Notes under the pieces: generated by a model
Told to the model about the DNA's origin: nothing
The model's input: only the letters and a program-made list of their open reading frames with translations
Databases searched by the model: none
Translations under genes and position numbers: made by a program
Shown: one piece after another, positions 51,717 to 60,823 of the stretch
Numbering within the stretch: position 1 is the stretch's first letter
Layout: every line of letters starts with the position of its first letter
DNA from: Bordetella parapertussis
Lineage (GTDB): Bacteria > Pseudomonadota > Gammaproteobacteria > Burkholderiales > Burkholderiaceae_C
Reading direction: 5' to 3'
Assembly (NCBI GenBank): GCA_945890735.1
Contig: CAMDCZ010000001.1
Coordinates: 1-64,000 of the forward strand
DNA length: 64,000 nucleotides

Positions 51717-51813
51717 GCGCGTAAGGATAACAAGCCTCGTCGGGCGCTGACCGGGTGGCTTGGCCTAAACTGCTGGCCAGGGATGTTTTGCCCGCTAGCC
51801 AGAAAGCCTCTTC

Positions 51814-52368
51814 ATGGACAACGCTTGGTCCAGTGCCATCAAACACTGCAAAAACTGCGGCACCGCCGTGGTGCGCCGATTACCTGACGACGGTGACACC
51901 CGCTTGCGTGCCATCTGTCCAACATGCCACACGGTGCATTACGAGAACCCCCTGAATGTCGTGGGCACCATTCCGGTGTTTGAGGGCAAGGTTTTGCTTT
52001 GCAAACGCAACATCGAACCCCGCAAAGGCTTTTGGACATTGCCTGCAGGTTTCATGGAGTTGCGCGAGACCTTGGCCGAAGGCGCGGCGCGTGAAACCGA
52101 TGAAGAAGCCGGTGCAGACATCGAGATGCAAGGGCTGTTTTCGGTGCTGGACGTGCCGCGGGTGGGCCAAGTCCATTTTTTCTTCCGCGCCACCATGCGC
52201 AACCTCAGCCTGAAGCCCGGCCACGAAACCATGGAAGCACGCTTGTTTTCTGAAGCCGAAGTGCCTTGGGACGAACTGGCATTTCGCACTGTCAAAGAAA
52301 CCCTGCGCCTGTATTTCGCCGACCAAGCCAAGCAGTCATATGGGTTTCACACCCTGACCATCCACTGA
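51814..52368 (+). CDS. Nudix hydrolase with N-terminal zinc ribbon
   Basis: A 184-residue protein. An N-terminal zinc ribbon uses CKNCG and CPTCH, followed by a Nudix domain with a complete box GFMELRETLAEGAARETDEE(AG), matching G-x5-E-x7-REUxEExGU. Proteins with this arrangement resemble NudC-like or ADP-ribose/NADH pyrophosphatases, but the substrate cannot be fixed. It is divergent from maiA. Confidence 0.88.
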   Translation: MDNAWSSAIKHCKNCGTAVVRRLPDDGDTRLRAICPTCHTVHYENPLNVVGTIPVFEGKVLLCKRNIEPRKGFWTLPAGFMELRETLAEGAARETDEEAGADIEMQGLFSVLDVPRVGQVHFFFRATMRNLSLKPGHETMEARLFSEAEVPWDELAFRTVKETLRLYFADQAKQSYGFHTLTIH

Positions 52369-52400
52369 AGCCTGACAGCCCGGTTGGAGGGTGTGCAAGG

Positions 52401-53564
52401 TCAGCGGTTGCCCAACCCCATGCTGCGGGTGATGACCTCTTTCATGATCTCGTTGGTGCCGCCATAAATGCGCTGCACGCGGGCATCCGCATAGGCGCGG
52501 GTGATCGGGTATTCCCACATGTAGCCACTGCCACCGTGCAACTGAACGCACTCGTCCATCACCTTGCACTGCAAATCCGAACACCAGTACTTGGCCATGC
52601 TGGCAGTGGCCGTGTCCAGCTGGTCTTTGAGCAGCAACTCGGTGCACTTGTCGACGAACACCTGAGCTATTTGCACCTCGGTTTGCATTTCTGCCAACTT
52701 GAACCGGGTGTTTTGAAATGCGGCCACAGCCTGTCCAAACACCTGTCGTTGTTTCACAAAGTCCAGGGTCCAGCCAATGGCGGCCTGGGACGCGGCGACC
52801 GCACCAATCGCGATTTGCAAGCGTTCCCATGGCAGTTGCTCCATCAAACCAATGAAGCCCTTGTGGAGGTAATCGGCGCCGCCCAGCAAGGCGTCAGCAG
52901 GCAGGTGTACATCGTTGAAAAACAGCTCGCAGGTGTCTTGCGCCTTCAAACCCAGCTTGTGCAAAGGCTTGCCTTTGGTGAAGCCGGGTGTGCCGGCTTC
53001 CAGCAACAACAAGCTGGTGCCTTTGGCTCCGGCACTGGGATTGGTTTTGGCCACCACGATCACCAGGTCTGAATGCCAGCCATTGGTGATGTAGGTTTTG
53101 CTGCCGTTGAGCACAAAACTGCCGTCGTCTTGCTGGCGAGCCGTGGTTTGGATGCCCTGCAAATCGCTGCCTGCGGAGGGCTCGGTCATGGCGATCGCCC
53201 CCACCATCTCGCCGCTGGCCAACCGTGGCAGGTACTTGGCTTGCTGCGCGGCTGTGCCGTAGTGCATCACATAGGGCGCAACGATTTCAGAATGCAAGCC
53301 ATAGCCAATACCGCTGAAGCCGGCTGCACTCAGCTCCTCCATCTGGATGATGGAATACAACTTGTCGGCACCTGAGCCTCCCAGCGACTCTGGCAAGCTC
53401 ATGCACAAGAAACCCAGTTCGCCGGCTTTGCGCCACACCGACTTGTCGACATAGCCCTGGGTTTCCCATTGGGCATGGTGAGGCGCGATTTCTGCGGTCA
53501 TGAAACGCTTGAAACTGTCACGAAAAGCCTCGTGGTCTGGTGAGAAAAGCGTTCTTTCAATCAT
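52401..53564 (-). CDS. acyl-CoA dehydrogenase
   Basis: A 387-residue FAD-dependent dehydrogenase. Signatures are IAMTEPSAGSDLQGIQTTAR, GSKTYITNGWHSDLVIVVAK, and near the C-terminus QLHGGSGYMWEYPITRAYAD followed by VQRIYGGTNEIMKEVI. The catalytic base is probably the Glu in GGTNEI or nearby, as in short/medium-chain or isovaleryl-type enzymes. Chain-length specificity is unknown. It diverges from the lactate permease gene. Confidence 0.9.
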   Translation of the reverse strand: MIERTLFSPDHEAFRDSFKRFMTAEIAPHHAQWETQGYVDKSVWRKAGELGFLCMSLPESLGGSGADKLYSIIQMEELSAAGFSGIGYGLHSEIVAPYVMHYGTAAQQAKYLPRLASGEMVGAIAMTEPSAGSDLQGIQTTARQQDDGSFVLNGSKTYITNGWHSDLVIVVAKTNPSAGAKGTSLLLLEAGTPGFTKGKPLHKLGLKAQDTCELFFNDVHLPADALLGGADYLHKGFIGLMEQLPWERLQIAIGAVAASQAAIGWTLDFVKQRQVFGQAVAAFQNTRFKLAEMQTEVQIAQVFVDKCTELLLKDQLDTATASMAKYWCSDLQCKVMDECVQLHGGSGYMWEYPITRAYADARVQRIYGGTNEIMKEVITRSMGLGNR

Positions 53565-53592
53565 GTTGGCTCGCTGTTTTGAATGTCCGGGT

Positions 53593-53619
53593 AAACCCTG
53601 GAGCAGGGGTTTCTATAAT
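53593..53619 (+). promoter_or_regulatory. promoter and inverted repeat upstream of lactate permease
   Basis: A perfect -10, TATAAT (53614-53619), precedes a run of nine T. The inverted repeat AAACCC-N8-GGGTTT (53593-53612) occupies the -35/-10 spacer and ends one base before the -10, a place where a repressor could act. The -35 (GTAAAC) is poor, which suggests an activator or a regulated promoter. Confidence 0.5.
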
Positions 53620-53645
53620 TTTTTTTTAGTTTTGGAGATGACCTC

Positions 53646-55307
53646 ATGGTGTGGCAGCAAATATACGACCCTTTGGGCAACATGTTTTTATCAACCCTGC
53701 TCGCCTCGGTGCCTGTGGTTGTCATGTTGGCAGGCTTGGGTTTTTTCCACATGAAAGCCCATATCGCAGCTGGCGCTGGTTTGCTTGCTGCATTGGTGAT
53801 CGCCATCTTGGTCTATGGCATGCCCAGCGAAATGGCCGCCAACGCAGCCCTTTACGGCGGCTTGACTGGCTTGCTGCCGATTGGCTGGATCGTGCTCAAC
53901 ATCATCTTCTTGCACCAACTCACGGAGCAAAACGGCAGTTTCAAGGTACTGCAAGACTCGATCGCCGGCATCACCGAAGACCGTCGCCTCCAGCTGTTGT
54001 TGATCGCTTTCGCGTTCGGCGCTTTCTTTGAAGGCGCCGCTGGTTTTGGTACACCGGTGGCTGTGACCGCGGCCATCTTGATTGGCCTGGGTTTCTCGCC
54101 TCTGGCCGCCTCAGGTTTGTCCTTGATTGCCAACACCGCGCCGGTGGCCTTTGGCGCTTTGGGCACCCCCATCATCACCTTGGCCAAAGTGCATGGCTAT
54201 GACGTGATGGCAGTCTCCGCCATGGTGGGTCGCCAGTTGCCCTTCTTCTCTTTGTTGGTTCCGTTTTGGCTGATTTGGGCCTTTGCAGGACGCCGCGCGA
54301 TGTGGGAAGTTTGGCCTGCGATTTTGGTCACCGGCTTGAGCTTTGCGATCATGCAGTTTTTGGTTTCAAACTACATCGGCCCCGAACTGGTCGACATCAT
54401 TGCAGCCGTTGTGAGCATGGCTTGTTTGGTCTCCTTTTTGCGCTTCTGGCAACCCAAAACCATTTGGACATCTGTCTCTTTGAAGGGTCATGAAGCCAGT
54501 GGTGGCCAAGCCCAGGCACCCCGCGCTGTCACCGTTCATTCACGTGATGAAATCATCCGTGCGTGGACACCTTGGGCGATCCTGACGGTGTTCATCTTCA
54601 TTTGGGGCCTGCCATCGGTGAAAGCCTATCTCAACGGCATCTTTGCACCGCAATTCGCCATGGATGGTTTGCACAACCTGATTGAGAAAATGCCCCCAGT
54701 TGTCCCCTCACCCAAAACCGAAAGCGCCATCTACACCCTCAACCTGTTGTCCTCCACGGGCACCGGCATTTTGTTGTCGGCGATTGTGGGTGGCTTGGTG
54801 ATGAAGTACAACCCGCTTCACATGCTTCGGATTTTCTTCTCTACCTTGTGGCTGGTTCGCTACTCACTCCTCACCATCGTCTTGATGTTGGCCCTGGGCT
54901 ACTTGACACGTTATTCAGGCACTGACACCACTTTGGGTCTGGCGTTTGCCAACACCGGTGTGTTCTATCCGTTCTTCGGCACCTTGATGGGCTGGTTGGG
55001 CGTTGCATTGACTGGCTCAGACACCGCGTCCAACGTGCTGTTTGGTGGAATGCAAAAAGTCGCCGCTGAACAACTGGGGTTATCGCCCAATCTGATGGGT
55101 GCTGCCAACAGCTCCGGTGGGGTCATGGGCAAGATGATTGATGCCCAATCCATCGTGGTGGCATCGACCGCCACCCGTTGGTTCAACCATGAAGGGGATA
55201 TCTTGCGCTATGTCTTCTTCCACTCCATTGCACTGGCCTGCTTGGTCGGTATTTTGGTTACCTTGCAAGCCTATGTATTCCCCTTCACCTTGATGGTGGT
55301 TCACTGA
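53646..55307 (+). CDS. lldP: L-lactate permease
   Basis: A 553-residue inner-membrane protein of the LctP family with about 12-14 hydrophobic segments. Diagnostic runs are FGAFFEGAAGFGTPVAVTAA, NTAPVAFGALGTPIITLAKV and ALTGSDTASNVLFGGMQKVA. It takes up L-lactate, and often D-lactate or glycolate, with protons. GGAG stands 8 nt before ATG 53646. It is followed by a clear terminator, so it appears monocistronic. No lactate dehydrogenase gene is in the window. Confidence 0.93.
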   Translation: MVWQQIYDPLGNMFLSTLLASVPVVVMLAGLGFFHMKAHIAAGAGLLAALVIAILVYGMPSEMAANAALYGGLTGLLPIGWIVLNIIFLHQLTEQNGSFKVLQDSIAGITEDRRLQLLLIAFAFGAFFEGAAGFGTPVAVTAAILIGLGFSPLAASGLSLIANTAPVAFGALGTPIITLAKVHGYDVMAVSAMVGRQLPFFSLLVPFWLIWAFAGRRAMWEVWPAILVTGLSFAIMQFLVSNYIGPELVDIIAAVVSMACLVSFLRFWQPKTIWTSVSLKGHEASGGQAQAPRAVTVHSRDEIIRAWTPWAILTVFIFIWGLPSVKAYLNGIFAPQFAMDGLHNLIEKMPPVVPSPKTESAIYTLNLLSSTGTGILLSAIVGGLVMKYNPLHMLRIFFSTLWLVRYSLLTIVLMLALGYLTRYSGTDTTLGLAFANTGVFYPFFGTLMGWLGVALTGSDTASNVLFGGMQKVAAEQLGLSPNLMGAANSSGGVMGKMIDAQSIVVASTATRWFNHEGDILRYVFFHSIALACLVGILVTLQAYVFPFTLMVVH

Positions 55308-55325
55308 GATCACTGCAAAACCATG

Positions 55326-55349
55326 AGCCGCCCTTCGGGGCGGCTTTTT
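55326..55349 (+). terminator. rho-independent terminator after lldP
   Basis: AGCCGCCC-ttcg-GGGCGGCT is a perfect 8-bp stem with a stable UUCG tetraloop, followed by five T. It begins 18 nt after the permease stop codon. Confidence 0.9.
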
Positions 55350-55428
55350 CATGGACGCGGCTCAAGTTTGGCTCAGCCGGGTCGACAATGTGATGATCGA
55401 TTTGATTTACTCTGTCCAAAGGTTTCCC

Positions 55429-56097
55429 ATGAAGTCACTCGCCCCTCGTCTGCTGTTGCTTTGTCTGCTGGCATTGCTGGGGTGTGCCACGCCCACCCCT
55501 GAATCTCACCATGTGGTTTTGGGATCCAGCAGCTACGGCTACCCCAGCGCCAATGTCAGGGTGCTGAGTGCGGTTCAAGGCGTGGATTTTGAGGCGCGTC
55601 ATACCCAGTTGCGCTTCCCCGATTGCGTCTCGGGCTCACTCGACATGGTGGAGTTTTCGGGGGCCATCAACCCCACCAGCTTGCGCGCACTCCACAGCTT
55701 GATGAACACGCTTCAGCCATGCATCCGCAAAGATGGCAGACGGGTTGTGAATCCGGTCTATCTGAATTCAGCCCATGGCGAACTGATGCTGGGTACCCAA
55801 TTGGGTCAATGGTTTCAAACCAAGGGTATTGAGGCGATCGTGACCGAAGGACAAGTGTGTGAATCAGCCTGTGCTGTGGCTTATTTGGGTGCCCAGCGCA
55901 AACAAGTGCAAGCCAATGGCCGCGTCGTCATCCACCTCAGTGGTGAAAAAGGCAAAGGTTTCGATTGCGCCCGGTCTGTGGATATGATGCCGCTTCGCCA
56001 GTACTTGCTGACTACAGCGGGTACTCAACAGGGTCAGGCCTTGTTCAACCAAGCCTTGACCCATTGCCGAAACGGCCAAGGATGGGATTTGTCTTGA
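55429..56097 (+). CDS. ClpP/crotonase-like periplasmic lipoprotein
   Basis: A 222-residue predicted lipoprotein with leader RLLLLCLLALLGCATPTP. ATG 55429 puts the lipobox Cys near residue 18; an earlier in-frame ATG would bury the leader. The middle contains VEFSGAINPTSLRALHSLMN, and GQVCESACAVAYLGAQRKQV matches the C-x-SAC-x-xx-L-G segment of periplasmic ClpP-like proteins whose Ser acts as nucleophile. Protease activity is inferred. One base separates it from the parA-like gene. Confidence 0.65.
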   Translation: MKSLAPRLLLLCLLALLGCATPTPESHHVVLGSSSYGYPSANVRVLSAVQGVDFEARHTQLRFPDCVSGSLDMVEFSGAINPTSLRALHSLMNTLQPCIRKDGRRVVNPVYLNSAHGELMLGTQLGQWFQTKGIEAIVTEGQVCESACAVAYLGAQRKQVQANGRVVIHLSGEKGKGFDCARSVDMMPLRQYLLTTAGTQQGQALFNQALTHCRNGQGWDLS

Positions 56098-56098
56098 T

Positions 56099-56722
56099 AT
56101 GCCAGTCATCGTGATCGCCAACCCCAAGGGGGGGTCTGGCAAGTCAACTTTGTCTACCAACGTGGCTGGTTATTTCGCCACGCAAGGGCATGCGGTCATG
56201 CTCGGGGATGCGGATGTGCAGCAATCTTCCAAATTGTGGCTGGATCTGCGACCACCCGAGGTGGCCGCGATCTCGACCTGGGAGTTGCAGGCCGATTTGG
56301 TCTTGACAGCCAAACCGCCACGTGGGACGACCCATGTGGTGATTGACACGCCCGGTGGTCTGGGTGGTTGGCGCTTCAAAGAAGTGGTTTCTCGCGCTGA
56401 CAAAGTCATGATCCCGATCATGCCCAGTATTTTCGACATGTATGCCGCACAAGCCTTCATCACCCAACTGCGCGACATCACCAAAGGCCATAAAACCAAG
56501 TTGGGTATCGTTGGCATGCGGGTCGATGAGCGCACCATCGCTGCCAGCAAGCTGCGGGAGTTCATGGACACCTTGGATGTCCCCATCATCAGCTTTTTGC
56601 GCGACACCCAGTACTACCTGCACTTGGCAGCACACGGACTGAGTTTGTTTGACATCACACGCAGCAAAGTAGAGAGAGACCTGCAGCAATGGCAAGCCAT
56701 TTGCCATTGGCTTGAGAATTGA
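56099..56722 (+). CDS. ParA family ATPase
   Basis: A 207-residue deviant Walker ATPase. The Walker A is NPKGGSGKSTLSTN, with the signature Lys of the ParA/MinD class. The A' region is GDADVQQSSKLW, and Walker B is HVVIDTPGGLGG. There is no N-terminal DNA-binding extension, so it is the short ParA/MipZ-like form. No ParB gene or centromere-like repeats lie nearby. The start is 1 nt after the stop of the lipoprotein gene, suggesting coupled translation. Confidence 0.85.
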   Translation: MPVIVIANPKGGSGKSTLSTNVAGYFATQGHAVMLGDADVQQSSKLWLDLRPPEVAAISTWELQADLVLTAKPPRGTTHVVIDTPGGLGGWRFKEVVSRADKVMIPIMPSIFDMYAAQAFITQLRDITKGHKTKLGIVGMRVDERTIAASKLREFMDTLDVPIISFLRDTQYYLHLAAHGLSLFDITRSKVERDLQQWQAICHWLEN

Positions 56723-56827
56723 TCAACACGCACGCCGCCCGCAGTGTTGGTCAGACTGCAAAACCACTTGCGCCCCATTGGGCCTGTTGAAAGCCATGGC
56801 GGTTCAGACACGACGTGTCTGTGAATG

Positions 56828-57235
56828 TCATCTTTGCCTGAGCAAGGGCTTGCGCAAGCAGGCGATGTTTTGGATGCTTTTGTAGATACTGCCGTGAGTC
56901 ACATCACCCCATGCACTGGTGGTGGGGTTGTGGATCAACTTGGCACCCGTTTGCATTTGCCCCTCGTAACCGTAAACCGCCAGAAACCGGTATTTGTTTT
57001 TGTCGCAGTCAAATTCAACCCACTTGCTGACCGACAACACCTCTTGAATGGTGTAGCTCCCATGGTTGGTGAGCATCCAAATGGTGGCATTGCGTTTCGT
57101 TTGCACCAGGGTGGTTCGGTCAAGCAGCACGGTGTCACCGTCAATGTTGCCAAGGTAAGTCCAGCCAGCTTGCACATTGGTCAACCCTGTGCACAAGCCA
57201 ATACACAAACACCATCGGCTAAGCGTCGAGGCCAT
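56828..57235 (-). CDS. small secreted protein similar to surface-adhesin E
   Basis: A 135-residue predicted secreted protein with signal ending LTNVQAG. The body has GWTYLGNIDGDTVLLDRTTL, ATIWMLTNHG, VEFDCDKNKYRFLAVYGYEG and IACLRK, so two Cys could pair. The order Trp-x-Tyr, D-rich strand, VW-x-LN, EYDC/EFDC and the final Cys matches the protein at 61138 and the surface-adhesin E type. Its start directly abuts the stop of the cytochrome c peroxidase gene (no gap). Confidence 0.65.
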   Translation of the reverse strand: MASTLSRWCLCIGLCTGLTNVQAGWTYLGNIDGDTVLLDRTTLVQTKRNATIWMLTNHGSYTIQEVLSVSKWVEFDCDKNKYRFLAVYGYEGQMQTGAKLIHNPTTSAWGDVTHGSIYKSIQNIACLRKPLLRQR

Positions 57236-58300
57236 TCAATGGGGCGCCACGGGTAACAGAGGTGCCAGCGCAAAGTCTGCAGGCACCGCACCTGTCAACG
57301 TCTCCAAGAAAGCCACCATGTTGGCGACTTGCTCTTCGGTCAGGGTCTTGCCTAGCTGCAGTTGGGCCATGATACGCACGGCTTGGGGCAAAGAGGCGAC
57401 AGAGCCATCGTGGAAATACGGCGGCGTGACAGCCACGTTGCGCAGTTGAGGGACTTTGAAGATGAAAGCATCGGCTTCGTTGCGGGTATCGTGGAAACGA
57501 CCCTTGTCGTAGCCCTTGAAAGCGTCTTTCGGCGTGCTGCCTGTGGCCAACCAGTAGTCTTGCGTGATGCCAAATTTTTGGTAGATCTGCCCGCCCACGG
57601 CAACCCCGCTGTGGCAACTGGCGCAACCAACCGCCATGAACTGATCGAGGCCCAATTTGGCTTGCTGAGAGATCGCCTGGGTATCGCCTTTGAGGTAGGC
57701 GTCAAAGGGGGATGGTGTGAGCAGGGTTCGCTCAAAGGCACCAATGGCCTTGCCCCAGTTGTCCACGCTCAAGGCCTTGTTCTCACCCGGATAGGCTTTG
57801 TCAAACCAACTTTGGTAACCCAATTGAACCAGCTTTTTTTCGACTTGCTCATAACTGGTGTTGCCATAAGCCAATGGGCTGAGCAAAGCCTTGACGGCTT
57901 GTTCTTCCACCGTCGCGCGGTTACCCCCGAAATGCTGGGCCACCAACAAAGGGGTGTTGAATACTGTGGAAGCATTGCGTGGCAACACTTTGCCTTGCAC
58001 ACCCACCGACAGGGCCAAGGTGTCCGCGCCATAGAAGGAAGGGGTGTGGCAGGTCACGCAAGCCAAGCGTCCGTCAGCCGATACCCGGGTTTCAAAAAAC
58101 AAAGCCTTGCCCAGGGCAACACGCTCTGGTGTGAGTGGGGTGTTTTCCAAAGCCGCTGTGTCTGGCAAGGGTTTGAAGATTTGCTGGGCTTGGGTCAGCA
58201 ATGCCTGGTCGGCGTCGGCCGCCATCAGGGGCAGACCCATACCGATCAGGGTTGACAGCGTTAAAGCGGAGAAGACTGCTGGTCGAAGGATGTTTTTCAT
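57236..58300 (-). CDS. di-haem cytochrome c peroxidase family protein
   Basis: A 354-residue periplasmic protein. The signal peptide is followed by ADADQALLTQAQQIF. Two haem-c motifs are present, CVTCH near residue 82 and CASCH near 230. LGKALFFETRVSADGRLACV and VAVTPPYFHDGS are standard for bacterial CcpA/MauG-type peroxidases. It reduces H2O2 with electrons from small cytochromes. ATG 58300 is used; its upstream neighbour is fhs, 7 nt away. Confidence 0.92.
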   Translation of the reverse strand: MKNILRPAVFSALTLSTLIGMGLPLMAADADQALLTQAQQIFKPLPDTAALENTPLTPERVALGKALFFETRVSADGRLACVTCHTPSFYGADTLALSVGVQGKVLPRNASTVFNTPLLVAQHFGGNRATVEEQAVKALLSPLAYGNTSYEQVEKKLVQLGYQSWFDKAYPGENKALSVDNWGKAIGAFERTLLTPSPFDAYLKGDTQAISQQAKLGLDQFMAVGCASCHSGVAVGGQIYQKFGITQDYWLATGSTPKDAFKGYDKGRFHDTRNEADAFIFKVPQLRNVAVTPPYFHDGSVASLPQAVRIMAQLQLGKTLTEEQVANMVAFLETLTGAVPADFALAPLLPVAPH

Positions 58301-58307
58301 GTTTGTC

Positions 58308-59981
58308 TTAAAACAAGCCAACAATGTTGCCTTGGTCATCGACATCAATCGCATGCGCAGAAGGTATCTTGGGCAAGCCAGGCATGGTCATGACGTCGCC
58401 GCAAACCATCACGATGAACTCGGCACCTGCAGCCAAGCGAACTTCACGGATGTTCATGGTGTGCCCCTCAGGCGCACCGAGCTGCTTGGGGTCGGTTGAA
58501 AAGGAGTATTGGGTTTTCGCGATACACACCGGGAAGTGACCGTAACCCTGGGATTGCAGTTGTTCAATTTGGGTGCGGATTTTGGCGTCAGCCGAGATAC
58601 CTTGGGCACCATAAATTTTTTGCGCAATGGTTTGGGCTTTCTCCCACAAAGTGGCTTGTTCGCTGTAGACAAACTGAAACTGGTTCGGTCCATCGCACAA
58701 AGCCACCACGGCATGCGCCAAGTCGACCGCGCCGGCCCCGCCTTGAGCCCAATGCTTGGCCACCACCACTTGCGCACCATATTGCGCGCAGGTTTTCTCC
58801 AGCAATGCGATCTCTGCAGCCGTGTCTTCGGTACGGTGATTGATCGCAACCACACAAGGCAAGCCATAGTGGGTGCGGATGTTTTTCAGATGTCGCTCTA
58901 AATTCACCATGCCTTGTTGCAAAGCTTGCAGGTTTTCAGAGCCCAGTTCTTTGACTGCAACGCCGCCGTGGTATTTGAGGGCCCGGACCGTCGCCACCAG
59001 CACCACAGCCGAAGGCTTGAGCCCTGCTTTGCGGCACTTGATGTCAATGAATTTCTCCGCGCCCAAGTCCGCACCAAAGCCGGCTTCCGTGACCACATAG
59101 TCGGCCAATTTCATCGCCGTGCTGGTGGCAATCACTGAATTGCATCCGTGGGCAATGTTGGCAAACGGGCCGCCATGGATGAACGCCAAGTTGTTCTCCA
59201 GAGTCTGCGCGATGTTGGGTGCCAAAGCATCCTTGAGCAAAGCGGTCATCGCACCATGGGCTTGCAAATCACTGGCCAGCACCGGCGCGCCTTCGGTGTT
59301 GTAAGCCACCACGATACGGCCTAATCGCTGCTTGAGATCGGACACGCTCGTGGCCAAACAGAAAATAGCCATCACCTCGGAGGCCACCACGATATCAAAA
59401 CCATCTTCACGGGGAACGCTGTTGGCTGTGCCACCCAGTCCAACCACCATCTGACGCAACGCGCGGTCATTCATGTCCATGACCCGCTTCCAAGCAATAC
59501 GGCGGGTATCGATCTTCAAGGCATTGCCATGGTGAATATGGTTGTCCAGCATGGCAGACAAAAGATTGTGTGCCAGGGCAATGGCGCCGAAGTCACCGGT
59601 GAAATGCAGGTTGATGTCTTCCATCGGCACCACCTGTGCCATGCCTCCTCCAGTGGCACCACCCTTCATGCCAAAAACCGGGCCGAGTGAAGGCTCTCGC
59701 AGACAAATCAGGCTGTTTTTACCAATCTTTCGCAACGCGTCACCCAGACCGACCGTGGTGGTGGTTTTGCCCTCACCAGCGGGCGTGGGGGAAATCGCCG
59801 TGACCAAAATCAGCTTGCTGTCTTGCTTGGCGGGCATGCCGGCAATGTGCTTGAGCGACAACTTGGCTTTGTGGTGCCCGTAAGCATACAAATGCTCATC
59901 GGAAATGTTCAAGTGGCTTTGAACCAGTTGGGGAATGCGTTCAAGGCTTGCCGCCTGGGCGATGTCGATGTCACTGCGCAT
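58308..59981 (-). CDS. fhs: formate-tetrahydrofolate ligase
   Basis: A 557-residue enzyme making 10-formyl-tetrahydrofolate from formate, ATP and THF. TPAGEGKTTTTVGLGDAL is the ATP loop. CLREPSLGPVFGMKGGATGG and HGGPFANIAHGCNSVIATS are family signatures. ATG 59981 follows TAGGAACACC; a longer frame upstream was not used. It feeds one-carbon units into purine and serine synthesis. It is the first gene of a tight three-gene set with the peroxidase and adhesin-like genes. Confidence 0.96.
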   Translation of the reverse strand: MRSDIDIAQAASLERIPQLVQSHLNISDEHLYAYGHHKAKLSLKHIAGMPAKQDSKLILVTAISPTPAGEGKTTTTVGLGDALRKIGKNSLICLREPSLGPVFGMKGGATGGGMAQVVPMEDINLHFTGDFGAIALAHNLLSAMLDNHIHHGNALKIDTRRIAWKRVMDMNDRALRQMVVGLGGTANSVPREDGFDIVVASEVMAIFCLATSVSDLKQRLGRIVVAYNTEGAPVLASDLQAHGAMTALLKDALAPNIAQTLENNLAFIHGGPFANIAHGCNSVIATSTAMKLADYVVTEAGFGADLGAEKFIDIKCRKAGLKPSAVVLVATVRALKYHGGVAVKELGSENLQALQQGMVNLERHLKNIRTHYGLPCVVAINHRTEDTAAEIALLEKTCAQYGAQVVVAKHWAQGGAGAVDLAHAVVALCDGPNQFQFVYSEQATLWEKAQTIAQKIYGAQGISADAKIRTQIEQLQSQGYGHFPVCIAKTQYSFSTDPKQLGAPEGHTMNIREVRLAAGAEFIVMVCGDVMTMPGLPKIPSAHAIDVDDQGNIVGLF

Positions 59982-60090
59982 GGTGTTCCTACAGGATGGC
60001 TTCAGGGGGGCCAAGTTTACGCCAGACATGGCTTAGCCGTGTGATACCCAAACACCAGCCAGGCTGGCTGCGGACCACGAGGCAAAAGCC

Positions 60091-60636
60091 TCAAACAGCG
60101 ATCATTTCTCTCAAACTTTCGACACGGCGCATGATCAAAGCCACATCAGGCTTGGCCACGCCACCGGCAATCAAAGTGTCTTTCAGCACGTCGGCCACTT
60201 CGTCGAAATGCATGCCATGGATATGGAATTTGGCGTGGGCTGAGTACATGTCGCGCCCGGTGTAAATCTCGGCGGGCTTGCCCATGACATAGGCCATGTA
60301 TTCCACGGTGTGTTCGGCCAAATGCGCCATGTCAATGCCGTCGAAATAGGCTGCCAAATGCTGGCGACCCATGATCTCCTTGTGAAACGCCCGGACCAAC
60401 TTGGCGATGGTGGGAACCCCGCCGTATTTATCAAACAAAGTGACGGTGTTGGCAGATGAATCAGCATTCTCAGGTGCTTGCTGTCCCGTCACGACCGCTT
60501 GCGTGTCGGGGTTGGGCTTGCTCGCAAATACCGAACCTTTGGACTCATAAAACGCCTTGCCTCCACATTTGGCACAACGCATCGGTTTGACTTCATCAGA
60601 CGCCACCCCGCATTTCAGGCAAACCATGGAAGCCAT
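60091..60636 (-). CDS. truncated haemoglobin (group I-like) with N-terminal zinc ribbon
   Basis: A 181-residue two-part protein. Residues 1-40 have MVCLKCG and MRCAKCGGKAFYESKG, a four-Cys ribbon. After a Ser/Asn/Asp-rich linker of about 30 residues comes a globin of about 110 residues: TLFDKYGGVPTIAKLVRAFH, AYFDGIDMAHLAEHTVEYMA, YTGRDMYSAHAKFHIHGMHF (proximal His in SAHAKF). GGAG stands 8 nt before ATG 60636. Truncated globins bind O2 or NO. The ribbon is not part of usual group I members. Confidence 0.85.
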   Translation of the reverse strand: MASMVCLKCGVASDEVKPMRCAKCGGKAFYESKGSVFASKPNPDTQAVVTGQQAPENADSSANTVTLFDKYGGVPTIAKLVRAFHKEIMGRQHLAAYFDGIDMAHLAEHTVEYMAYVMGKPAEIYTGRDMYSAHAKFHIHGMHFDEVADVLKDTLIAGGVAKPDVALIMRRVESLREMIAV

Positions 60637-60823
60637 TGGTACATCTCCAATTATCGAGAGCAAGGAAAAATTTCCTGCTGACGCTAAAGCAATCTCGTCA
60701 TGGTTGCCCAAGGTCCCTGGGATGGACTGTCGATAAGCCCGGGCATTGAAATTGCTCGTTTTGTGCAGACACGCAGGGATAACTGACAGGGGCTTGGCCC
60801 ATTCATCTTTAAGGATTCAAATC

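Noticed and set aside
60080..60093. GAGGC-aaaa-GCCTC hairpin near the globin stop codon
   Set aside because: Five-base stem without a T run on either strand; too weak to call a terminator.
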